A DNA stretch of 64,000 nucleotides from an uncultured Bacilli bacterium (lineage in GTDB: Bacteria > Bacillota_I > Bacilli_A > RF39 > UBA660). Position numbers and translations under genes: made by a program. Positions 26,131 through 33,866 of the stretch are shown here, in pieces. A model generated the notes under the pieces. It worked only from the letters and a program-made list of their open reading frames with translations, ran no database searches and was not told the DNA's origin. The stretch's first letter is position 1. Each line of letters starts with the position of its first letter. Where the stretch lies: assembly GCA_934096715.1 (NCBI GenBank), contig CAKOMQ010000002.1:1-64000 (forward strand), read 5' to 3'.

Positions 26131-27397
26131 TTTTATCACCTGGATTTAATACATAAGTAGTATTTAATTTTAAAGACTTAGCTACTTTAAACATATCATC
26201 TTTATTTAAAGACTTAAGTATTTCTAACTTCTCTTCATATAATGGAACATCACTTATATCATGAAAAAAATAATTATTTAAAATAGCTACATTTACATCT
26301 AATGTACTTTCTATATTCATCTTCATACCATCTTTACACATATTAAATAAATCATCACTTATAAGTTTTCCTTTACATATATCTTTTATAGATTTAATAA
26401 TAATCTTCTTAGCTAACTCTACATTACTCTTATCTAAACTACATTCTATTGCTAATAAACCATCATATCTTAAATTCATACTACGAACAGAATAACATAA
26501 ACTCTTTTCTTCTCTTATCTTTTGATATAGTATACTATTTAAACCACTACTACAAAGAATACTATTAAATAATTGCATACAACTATTATTATACTTATTA
26601 TCTTCTAATAAAACATTATATAGAAGTACTAAAGTACTTTGACCAAACTTATCTACTTCTACTATTTCTTGTGGTTTCTTTCTAACTATATTATTTACAT
26701 TAATAGGTATCTTCTTATCTTTTATAACCCTGTTAACGAACCTTTTCTTTATTAAATCAACCATTCTTTCATTAACATTACCTATTATATAAATATCACA
26801 TAAAAACTTATCAAATAAATCTTTATAAGCAGAATATAACTTTTCTGTTGTAATACTTTCTACTAATTCTTTAGTTCCAAGGATCTTTTTAGAAGTAATA
26901 GAAGATTCATCCATATACTTAAGAGCACTAAGTAAAGCTTTTCTATCAGGACTTTCCATAGTTAACTCTATATCTTCTATAGTTCTATTCTTTATAACAG
27001 ATAAATCTTTATTATCAAATTCATTATTCTTAACTTTAGGTTTAAGTATAGTATCAAATATAAACTCAATAACATCAGATAAATAGTTTTCATCATTCTT
27101 AATATATACTGGATCTATAAACTCCCCTATAAAAGAAGTAACCATCATATTTCCTACTTTAGAATTAACTCCATACATAACTAATTTATATAATTCTTCT
27201 TTCCTAATATTCATACTCATTCTACTAGGATAACTCTTAGATGTATCAGTCATTAAATCAGTTAATATACTATATAAAGGTAAACTTTCTTCTTTAGCAG
27301 TATCTCTAAATAATACTTCTATTCTTATAGTTTTAAACTTATCAGTTTTAATAGTATGTATATTATAAGAATTACAATTATATTTTTTATATTCCAC
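26123..27397 (-). CDS. M16-family peptidase-like protein, non-catalytic partner (YmfF-like)
   Basis: A 424-residue M16 homologue. It has the fold pattern (ILTDLMTDTSKSY, LVMYGVNSKVGN, REEKSLCYSVRSMNLRYDGL) but lacks the HxxEH zinc motif at the expected N-terminal place. In Bacillus and relatives, ymfF-ymfH encode such a pair, with one subunit inactive. It overlaps the catalytic gene, so equal production is likely. The REEKSLCYS segment resembles the substrate-binding R/Y motif of the second half. Peptide degradation is inferred from the family. Confidence 0.82.
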   Translation of the reverse strand: MEYKKYNCNSYNIHTIKTDKFKTIRIEVLFRDTAKEESLPLYSILTDLMTDTSKSYPSRMSMNIRKEELYKLVMYGVNSKVGNMMVTSFIGEFIDPVYIKNDENYLSDVIEFIFDTILKPKVKNNEFDNKDLSVIKNRTIEDIELTMESPDRKALLSALKYMDESSITSKKILGTKELVESITTEKLYSAYKDLFDKFLCDIYIIGNVNERMVDLIKKRFVNRVIKDKKIPINVNNIVRKKPQEIVEVDKFGQSTLVLLYNVLLEDNKYNNSCMQLFNSILCSSGLNSILYQKIREEKSLCYSVRSMNLRYDGLLAIECSLDKSNVELAKKIIIKSIKDICKGKLISDDLFNMCKDGMKMNIESTLDVNVAILNNYFFHDISDVPLYEEKLEILKSLNKDDMFKVAKSLKLNTTYVLNPGDKNE

Positions 27398-27443
27398 TTA
27401 TATTCCACCTACTCTCTATATAGTATATCTAAATAATCTAATA

Positions 27444-28565
27444 TTATAAATTATTTTCATATTGTTTATAAAAGAAATCATCAGTCATACCAGCTATATA
27501 ATCTATAACTATTCTTTCATTACTATTATTCTTTCTATAATCTTCATCCATATTATTTAAATAACTCTTTATAATAGAAGATTCTATATTATTATCATTT
27601 AGATCTCTTAAATATCTATTAAATAGTGTCTTAAACATAAGTCTTACTAACTCAAGTTCATCAGTACTACAAGCAAAATCATATATATGTCTATAATTAA
27701 ATTCTTTTAATTCTTTAATACTTTTATAAATATTATCACTTAATTTAATATAATCTTTACCTACACTATTCTTTAGAATATCCATAATAATAGTATTAAC
27801 AATATCATTATTTTTAGTACCTAAATTTTCTTTAATACTTCTAGGAATATCATCTTTCTTAATAATTCCTAGTCTAATAGCGTCTTCAATATCTCTACCT
27901 AGATAAGCTATCATATCACTTATTCTAACTACACAACCTTCTAAAGTCATTGGAACTAGTTTTTTTATTTGTTCTTTATCTTTATAACTATTTTCATATT
28001 CACTCAAAAATTCTTCTTTAGTTTTCTTTCTTGGTTTATACTCCCCTAATAAGAATTCTCCATTATGACACATAATACCATCAAGTACTTGTAAAGTAGC
28101 ATTAATACCCCTACCATGATTTTCTATATTCATAAGCACTCTAACACTTTCTATATTATGATTAAAATATCCACAACCACATTCAAGAGATATATCATTT
28201 AAAATATATTCTCCCCTATGACCATACGGAACATGTCCAAGATCATGACCAAGTGCTATTGCTTCAATCAAGTCTTCATTTAACCCCAGTGCTCTACCTA
28301 TAGTTCTAGCAATTTTACTAACAAACTGTACATGAGTCATTCTCTTTTGAATATGGTCATTATTCTTCTTAGTAAACACTTGTGTCTTATCCATATATCT
28401 TGAATAAGCATGAGTATAAATTATCTTATCAATATCATGATAAAAAGGAGTTCTAATTCCATCATCTTCCTTATTAAATCTAATGGCTTCTTCATCTTTG
28501 CAAGCAAACTTACTTAAATATTCATTTTTAATTTTCATATTATTTTCTATTACATCTGTTTTCAT
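27444..28565 (-). CDS. HD-domain dGTPase-like triphosphohydrolase
   Basis: About 373 residues with the HD fold of the dGTPase-like family. The histidine/aspartate ligands are visible in RMTHVQFVSKIARTIG, AIALGHDLGHVPYGHRGEYI and the later CVVRISDMIAYLGRDIEDAI. Family members remove triphosphate from deoxynucleotides and affect the nucleotide pool. I place the start at ATG 28565 because a TTGGAG-17-TATCAT promoter ends seven bases before it, which leaves no room for a ribosome site and suggests a leaderless message. Family confident, substrate inferred. Confidence 0.85.
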   Translation of the reverse strand: MKTDVIENNMKIKNEYLSKFACKDEEAIRFNKEDDGIRTPFYHDIDKIIYTHAYSRYMDKTQVFTKKNNDHIQKRMTHVQFVSKIARTIGRALGLNEDLIEAIALGHDLGHVPYGHRGEYILNDISLECGCGYFNHNIESVRVLMNIENHGRGINATLQVLDGIMCHNGEFLLGEYKPRKKTKEEFLSEYENSYKDKEQIKKLVPMTLEGCVVRISDMIAYLGRDIEDAIRLGIIKKDDIPRSIKENLGTKNNDIVNTIIMDILKNSVGKDYIKLSDNIYKSIKELKEFNYRHIYDFACSTDELELVRLMFKTLFNRYLRDLNDNNIESSIIKSYLNNMDEDYRKNNSNERIVIDYIAGMTDDFFYKQYENNL

Positions 28566-28571
28566 GTTTAT

Positions 28572-28600
28572 ATGATACCACAAATATTAAAAGTCTCCAA
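28572..28600 (-). promoter_or_regulatory. promoter of the dGTPase-like gene
   Basis: On the minus strand TTGGAG at 28595-28600, 17 bases, TATCAT at 28572-28577. Expected transcription start coincides with the A of the ATG. The -35 box is part of the upstream terminator stem. Confidence 0.5.
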
Positions 28601-28610
28601 GCGGAGACTT
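28588..28610 (-). terminator. terminator at the end of the suf operon
   Basis: AAGTCTCC-GCTT-GGAGACTT, an eight-base-pair stem with a four-base loop, followed by TTAATATTT on the minus strand. It begins at the stop codon of the 28609-29166 gene. Confidence 0.75.
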
Positions 28611-29166
28611 ATATAATACTTTTTAATTCTACTTTAGTATTATCTATATAATATAAATAATTATCTTCTATTTTCAATACATCAGTCAAATTATTATAAT
28701 TATCTTTAACATCTGTATACATTAAATTATAATAACTATCATAATCAAATAACCCAATAGTATTATCTTCTTTTAATAAGACAATATATATATTATTATC
28801 TACTTCTATTTTATATAATTTCTTTATATCACTACTAAGTTTTATCTTATATATCTTTTCTTTTTCATTAGGAGTTATATTTTCTAGAGTAGCATTATTA
28901 TATAAACTAACTAATCTATCTTTTAAATTATTACCTATATCTAATTTATTTATAGCTTCTTTATTAATAGGAACTATTAAACTAGTACCATCATTTAAAA
29001 GATATATACTTACATATTCTAAATTAATTTTATCTTCTATAAGAATACTATTTTTAGGACTACTTTTATAGTCACTTACTTCCTTATAATATCTACTACC
29101 TAAAAAATATGCAATAAACAATAATATTACTATAAGAAGAGTTACTAATAATCTTTTATCCTTCAT
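28609..29166 (-). CDS. membrane-anchored hypothetical protein at the end of the suf operon
   Basis: A 185-residue protein with an N-terminal membrane helix (RLLVTLLIVILLFIAYFLG) and an extracytoplasmic domain. The domain has NDGTSLIVPINKEA and DRLVSLYNNATL, a pattern reminiscent of the GerMN fold of sporulation proteins, but too diverged to assign. It overlaps sufU by eleven bases and precedes the operon terminator. It occupies the place where sufB stands in most sufCDSUB operons and is not a SufB. Function unknown. Confidence 0.6.
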   Translation of the reverse strand: MKDKRLLVTLLIVILLFIAYFLGSRYYKEVSDYKSSPKNSILIEDKINLEYVSIYLLNDGTSLIVPINKEAINKLDIGNNLKDRLVSLYNNATLENITPNEKEKIYKIKLSSDIKKLYKIEVDNNIYIVLLKEDNTIGLFDYDSYYNLMYTDVKDNYNNLTDVLKIEDNYLYYIDNTKVELKSII

Positions 29167-29581
29167 ATTCTTCTAATGCTTTAATAATACTTTTATAAGG
29201 AAGTAATACACAATTCTTACGATTATTTTGTTTATACACTTCATTAAAACATATTCCTTCATTTAATATTTCTTCATTATAATCTTTTTCATTAATCATA
29301 TTATCAAAATTATTTATATATTCACGTGCACTTTTAATATCTTTACCCACTAAATTCTTAATCATAATAGAAGTACTAGCTGTAGACATAGCACATGCTT
29401 CCCCATTAAACTTAATATCTTTTATAATACCATCTTCTATATCTATATAAATATCTAAATTATCTATACAATTAGGATTTCTAGTATTATATTTTTTATA
29501 ACTATCACTTACTTCATCACTCTTATTAATTGGATTACTAAAATGTTCAAGTATTATTTCTCTTCTTAATTCACTATCCAT
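29156..29581 (-). CDS. sufU: SufU, iron-sulfur cluster assembly zinc protein
   Basis: A 141-residue SufU. Zinc/sulfur-accepting cysteines lie in NPNCIDNLDIYIDI, FNGEACAMSTASTS and RKNCVLLPYKSII, the three usual places. In Gram-positive bacteria SufU takes persulfide sulfur from SufS and activates it. It starts directly at the sufS stop codon (shared bases) and overlaps the membrane protein gene downstream. Identity is firm. Confidence 0.92.
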   Translation of the reverse strand: MDSELRREIILEHFSNPINKSDEVSDSYKKYNTRNPNCIDNLDIYIDIEDGIIKDIKFNGEACAMSTASTSIMIKNLVGKDIKSAREYINNFDNMINEKDYNEEILNEGICFNEVYKQNNRKNCVLLPYKSIIKALEEYEG

Positions 29582-30777
29582 TATAACATCTCTTTCATTA
29601 TCTTATCTTTATCTTTTAATAAATCTACTAACTCATCTATTTCACTTTTAGTATTATAGAAATACAAACTTACTCTTATTGAATTAGATACACCTAAGAA
29701 ATTCTTAGTAAGTTTAGCACAATGATTACCTGCTCTTACACATATATGATATTTATTCAAATAATAACTTACATCTTCTGAAAATAATCCATCTACATTA
29801 AATGCTACAATAGCACTATCAGCTTCTAAATTAAGTATATCAATATGTTTTATTTTAATTAATTTTTCTATTAAATAATTTCTTAATTCTTTCTCTCTAT
29901 CAATAATATTATTTAAACCTATTTTATTTATATATTTTATACTTTCACCTAGTCCAATAACTCCCGCTACATTAGGTGTTCCCGCTTCTAATCTAGTAGG
30001 TAATCCTTTTAACTCTACTTCATTTATATTATCAAAAGATTCATTCATTCCCCCACCTAAATTAACTGGTTCTAAATTATCCAATAGTTCATACTTACCA
30101 TACAGTACTCCAACTCCTGTAGGTCCTAACATCTTATGTCCTGAGAATGCTAAAAAGTCTACATCAGTATCTATTACATCTGTTTTTATATGTCCTATAC
30201 TTTGAGCACCATCTACTACTACATAAATATCATTTTCATGAGCATACTTAGTTATCTCTTTAATAGGTCTTATATCCCCAATAACATTTGTTATATGGGC
30301 AAGAGATATTACTTTAGTATTTGGTGTTACAACACTTTTTAAGTTTTCAAGCGTTACATGATAATTCTCATCAAGTGGTATATACTTAATAACTGCTCCT
30401 TTAGTTCTAGCTAATCTAAACCAAGGTAATACATTAGATGCATGTTCACTCTTAGTTATAACTATTTCATCTCCAGGTTCAATTAAATTACTAAAGAAAC
30501 CATTAACTATCATATTAAGAGATTCAGTAGCACCACTAGTAAATACTATTTCTTCTTTAAGTCTTGCATTAATATATTCTCTAACTAACTCTCTAGTATC
30601 TTCATATTCTTCGTTTACTTTATAAGATATATCATAGTCTCCCCTATGAGCATTAGCACTATAATTAGAATAATAGTCTACTTGTTTATCTATAACACTA
30701 AAAGGTTTTAAAGTAGTCGCACCATTATCAAAATATATTATATCTTTTCTTAACATTGGAAAGTCTTCTCTATTCAT
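29581..30777 (-). CDS. sufS: SufS cysteine desulfurase
   Basis: A 398-residue class V aminotransferase-fold cysteine desulfurase of group II. The PLP lysine is in DFLAFSGHKMLGPTGVG and the catalytic cysteine in RAGNHCAKL. FDNGATTLKP at the N-terminus and FTSGATESLNMI are also typical. It releases sulfur from cysteine for SufU and the SufC scaffold complex. The operon order on the minus strand is sufC, sufD-like, sufS, sufU. Full length and intact. Confidence 0.95.
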   Translation of the reverse strand: MNREDFPMLRKDIIYFDNGATTLKPFSVIDKQVDYYSNYSANAHRGDYDISYKVNEEYEDTRELVREYINARLKEEIVFTSGATESLNMIVNGFFSNLIEPGDEIVITKSEHASNVLPWFRLARTKGAVIKYIPLDENYHVTLENLKSVVTPNTKVISLAHITNVIGDIRPIKEITKYAHENDIYVVVDGAQSIGHIKTDVIDTDVDFLAFSGHKMLGPTGVGVLYGKYELLDNLEPVNLGGGMNESFDNINEVELKGLPTRLEAGTPNVAGVIGLGESIKYINKIGLNNIIDREKELRNYLIEKLIKIKHIDILNLEADSAIVAFNVDGLFSEDVSYYLNKYHICVRAGNHCAKLTKNFLGVSNSIRVSLYFYNTKSEIDELVDLLKDKDKIMKEML

Positions 30778-30788
30778 TTTACACCTCC

Positions 30789-31439
30789 TTAATTATAAAA
30801 TTCTTTTATATAATCATCCATATTACTTTTTATAAATCCATTCATTACTAGTTCACTACTAAGTTTTTCACTTAATCCTTTACTCATTAAATAATTAACT
30901 TGTTCTGTGTCTACTCCGCTAATAGTGGCACTATGATTTGCTTCCACTTCATTGCTATCACATACAATAATTGGATCTATTTCTATATATCCATGAGTTA
31001 TTATTCCCTTAACAGATTCACTCAAATAATTATCTTTACTACTTTTATTTATATTAGCCCTTACAACTATACTAGATAATCCATTATTAGATATATTCTT
31101 AATTAATATATCAGTCTTATTATTATCATCTTCTATATTATTTACTACTTCTAAATAATTATCTTCTTCATTTACATAAGAATAATTAAAATTAATACTT
31201 GAATTACTAGTTTGATTAATCTCAATATATTTTAATTTGCATACATTATAAATATAAATATCAAGTTTACTATTATCTTTCATATTTATAACTAAATTTT
31301 CTATATTTTGATTAACTATATATATAATAGATTCTCCATATACATTTAAGAGTATTTTACTATCTTTAGTAGTTAAGTCATTTATACTATTATTAATATC
31401 AATATTACTATTTACTAATATTTTATTCACATTCTTCAT
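30789..31439 (-). CDS. sufD: short SufB/SufD-family scaffold protein
   Basis: About 216 residues of the SufBD family, half the usual length. The N-terminal part is a beta-helix of short strands rich in Asn and Ile. The conserved C-terminus is intact: VEANHSATISGVDTEQVNYL followed by SKGLSEKLSSELVMNGF. SufB and SufD normally form a heterodimer with SufC. Here it is the only member near sufC. It could be a homodimeric scaffold. I chose the ATG at 31439; a GTG six bases upstream is possible. Confidence 0.8.
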   Translation of the reverse strand: MKNVNKILVNSNIDINNSINDLTTKDSKILLNVYGESIIYIVNQNIENLVINMKDNSKLDIYIYNVCKLKYIEINQTSNSSINFNYSYVNEEDNYLEVVNNIEDDNNKTDILIKNISNNGLSSIVVRANINKSSKDNYLSESVKGIITHGYIEIDPIIVCDSNEVEANHSATISGVDTEQVNYLMSKGLSEKLSSELVMNGFIKSNMDDYIKEFYN

Positions 31440-31463
31440 AATCACTTACTTATTTAGCCTTAT

Positions 31464-32186
31464 CTAAATATTTTTAAATCCATTTTTTAATATATCTATA
31501 GCTAATTCTTTATCTCCAGATTTAACTATTTTTTTATTATTTAAAACATGTACATTAAACTCATCAAAATACTTAATTAATCTTTCTTCATGAGTAATAA
31601 TTAATATCGAAGGTTTATATTCCACATAGTATTCTTTAATATTATTCATAACTACTTTGACACTATCAACATCTAGTCCACTATCTATTTCATCTAAAAT
31701 TATAAAACTAGGTTTAATAACCCACATATGCATAAGCTCTATCTTTTTTCTTTCTCCCCCACTACAAGAAACATTTATATCTTTATGAATAAAACTTTTA
31801 TCCAAATCAAGCTTTTTACAGATATTTTCTAATTCTCTATTAAATTCAAATATATTAATATTTTCTTTATTCTTTTCGTTAAGAAGAGTTCTTAACATTA
31901 AAGCATTACTTACTCCTTCAACTTCAATTGGATTTTGACTAACACTATAAATACCTGCTCTAGCTATATCAGTAATACTCTTACCTAGTAGTTCTTCTCC
32001 ATTATATTTAATACTTCCCCTAACTTGATAATCTTTATTACCAGTAATAACCTTAGTAATACTAGATTTTCCAGCTCCATTCGGACCCATTAAAACATGA
32101 ATCTCTCCATCTAATATATCTAAATTAATATCTTCTAATATATCTAAATTATCTACTTTAACAGATAAATTCTTTATACTTAACAT
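31464..32186 (-). CDS. sufC: SufC, ATPase of the iron-sulfur assembly complex
   Basis: An ABC-type ATPase of about 240 residues. Walker A is MGPNGAGKSSITKVITG, signature CSGGERKKIELM, Walker B PSFIILDEIDSGLDVDSV with the SufC-typical DEIDSGLD. It powers the SufBD scaffold. I start at ATG 32186 after AGGTGG; an apparent upstream GTG lies within that ribosome site. It is the first gene of the operon and has a promoter about 20 bases upstream. Confidence 0.95.
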   Translation of the reverse strand: MLSIKNLSVKVDNLDILEDINLDILDGEIHVLMGPNGAGKSSITKVITGNKDYQVRGSIKYNGEELLGKSITDIARAGIYSVSQNPIEVEGVSNALMLRTLLNEKNKENINIFEFNRELENICKKLDLDKSFIHKDINVSCSGGERKKIELMHMWVIKPSFIILDEIDSGLDVDSVKVVMNNIKEYYVEYKPSILIITHEERLIKYFDEFNVHVLNNKKIVKSGDKELAIDILKNGFKNI

Positions 32187-32202
32187 AAAAACCACCTATC
32201 TA

Positions 32203-32231
32203 ATTTTATCAAATTTTGTGTCTTTTGTCAT
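32203..32231 (-). promoter_or_regulatory. promoter of the suf operon
   Basis: Minus-strand ATGACA (-35, one mismatch) and TAAAAT (-10) separated by 17 bases, ending about 17 bases before the sufC start codon. Confidence 0.6.
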
Positions 32232-32266
32232 TAATAGTAAATAATTTATTTATTTTTAAAAAAATG

Positions 32267-32302
32267 GTTTATATTTCGGATATTTTATGATAAAATATAA
32301 AC
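32267..32302. promoter_or_regulatory. palindromic operator/promoter of the XRE-ImmA module
   Basis: Two nested inverted repeats: GTTTATATTT/AAATATAAAC (32267-32276, 32293-32302) and ATATTTTAT-G-ATAAAATAT (32280-32298). They lie immediately before the ribosome site of the XRE gene and contain a TAAAAT-like -10. This is the expected place for autoregulation by the encoded XRE protein. Confidence 0.65.
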
Positions 32303-32320
32303 TATAAGGAGTTGATATAC

Positions 32321-33364
32321 ATGGATGGAATTGGAAAGAATTTAAAAAGAATACGTCTTCTTAAAAATCTATCTTTAAAAGAAGCCGGTAATTTATTAAA
32401 TATGAGTCCTACCGCTATTCAAAAGTACGAAAAGGGAGAAATTATACCCGACTCAAAAAAAACAATTGAATTTGCTAATGCTTATAAAGTAGACATAATA
32501 GACATTTTAAAAATATACAGCGCACCAAAAATGAGTTTTAGTTCATTTAGAAAAAGAAAAAGATTAAGTGGTCAAAAATTAGAATTATTAGAAAGTCTAA
32601 TTGAAAATGAAGTAAGTAAATATTTGGAAGTAATAGAATTAAACAACATTAATTATCACAAAGTATGTTTAAAAAAATATAATTGCAATTCATTATTAGA
32701 TAGTGAAAATGCTGCTTTAGAATTTCGTAAATACATTAATATTTCTCCTAAGCAACCTATATCTGATTTAATAAGCATTTTGGAAAATCTAGGAATATTA
32801 ATTATTCAAATTAAAAATATAGACAATAAATTTAACGACTTTGATGGATTAAGTGAAATAGTAAATAAAATACCCGTAATCGTTCTTTTAGATGATATCA
32901 AAGATGGCGCCAGACAAAGATTTACAATTGCTCATGAACTTGGACATTTAATTTTAAATATAGAAGATAACTCTTTAAATGAAGAAAAATTATGCGACCG
33001 ATTTGCAAGTGCTCTTCTTATGCCAAAAGACGCTGTTATAAATGAATTTGGAAATAATCGTAAGAACATTAATTTCTTTGAATTAATAGCGTTCAAAAAA
33101 GAATATAAAGTGAGTATTGCCGCTATTAACTATAGACTTAAAGACTTAAATATCATATCTTCTTATTTATATAAAAATTTAAGTATTCTAATAAACAAGA
33201 AAATTGGTAAAACTGATCCAGATCCAATAAGTCCTGAAAAATCATATCAATTTAAAAAAATAATATACAAACTAGAAGCAGATGAAATAATATCAATAAA
33301 TAAAGCTTGCGAATTAATGGGGGTCACATCTAATGAATACAGAGAAGAAAATTATAATAACTGA
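32321..33364 (+). CDS. XRE regulator fused to ImmA/IrrE-type zinc metallopeptidase
   Basis: About 347 residues. An N-terminal helix-turn-helix (residues 5-60: IRLLKNLSLKEAGNLLNMSP) is followed by an ImmA/IrrE (COG2856) domain with TIAHELGHLILN, in which His-Glu...His bind zinc, and a downstream CDRFASALLMPKDAV. Proteins of this type cleave or release repressors, or act as antitoxins. It overlaps the PIN-domain gene by 32 bases. I chose ATG 32321 because AAGGAG lies nine bases upstream. Its direction is opposite to both flanking operons, as for an inserted module. Confidence 0.88.
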   Translation: MDGIGKNLKRIRLLKNLSLKEAGNLLNMSPTAIQKYEKGEIIPDSKKTIEFANAYKVDIIDILKIYSAPKMSFSSFRKRKRLSGQKLELLESLIENEVSKYLEVIELNNINYHKVCLKKYNCNSLLDSENAALEFRKYINISPKQPISDLISILENLGILIIQIKNIDNKFNDFDGLSEIVNKIPVIVLLDDIKDGARQRFTIAHELGHLILNIEDNSLNEEKLCDRFASALLMPKDAVINEFGNNRKNINFFELIAFKKEYKVSIAAINYRLKDLNIISSYLYKNLSILINKKIGKTDPDPISPEKSYQFKKIIYKLEADEIISINKACELMGVTSNEYREENYNN

Positions 33365-33836
33365 TACCAATATTATAACTGATTTATATATTGCAGGTGT
33401 CTTAGAAGAATTTATTCTTTTAGATAATATTTACATTAGTGATATAGTAAAAACTAATGAAATAAACAACAAAACTTGTGATTTAAAATTAATAAGCAAA
33501 TTCAAAACAGTAGAAGCAAATTCTATGGAACTTTTGGAAGCAAGTTATTTATCTATCGTAGAAAAGAAATTATCTATATTTGATTTACTAAATTTTATTA
33601 TATGTAGAGACAATAATTACATATTAGCAACAGGAGACAATCGGTTAAAAGAATACTCAGAAAGTCATAATATAGAAGTAATTAGAACTTTAAAGATTAT
33701 TAAAGATATGTATAATTCAAAAAATATCTCTAATAAAAAATCTATTGATGCTTGTAATAAATTAAAGGAATCAAGCAAAACAAGAATACCTATAAAAGAA
33801 ATAGACAATTTGATTAATTATTTAAAAAAATATTAG
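33333..33836 (+). CDS. PIN-domain protein, probable toxin paired with the XRE-ImmA protein
   Basis: A 167-residue protein with PIN-like acidic residues: IIITDTNIITDLYIAG at the N-terminus (first Asp), a central Glu in VKTNEI, and ILATGDNRLKEYSESH with the later Asp. PIN domains are metal-dependent RNases, the toxins of VapBC-type systems. COG2856 proteins linked to PIN genes have been predicted as toxin-antitoxin pairs. The start lies inside the upstream gene with a GGGGG ribosome site, showing tight coupling. RNase activity is inferred. Confidence 0.65.
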   Translation: MNTEKKIIITDTNIITDLYIAGVLEEFILLDNIYISDIVKTNEINNKTCDLKLISKFKTVEANSMELLEASYLSIVEKKLSIFDLLNFIICRDNNYILATGDNRLKEYSESHNIEVIRTLKIIKDMYNSKNISNKKSIDACNKLKESSKTRIPIKEIDNLINYLKKY

Positions 33837-33866
33837 AAACTAAGTAATTGGGTTTCTAATATTTTT
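33830..33866 (+). terminator. terminator after the PIN gene
   Basis: TATTAGAAAC, an eleven-base loop, GTTTCTAATA, then TTTTT. It also lies at the end of the convergent sigma-factor gene and may serve both directions. Confidence 0.75.
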
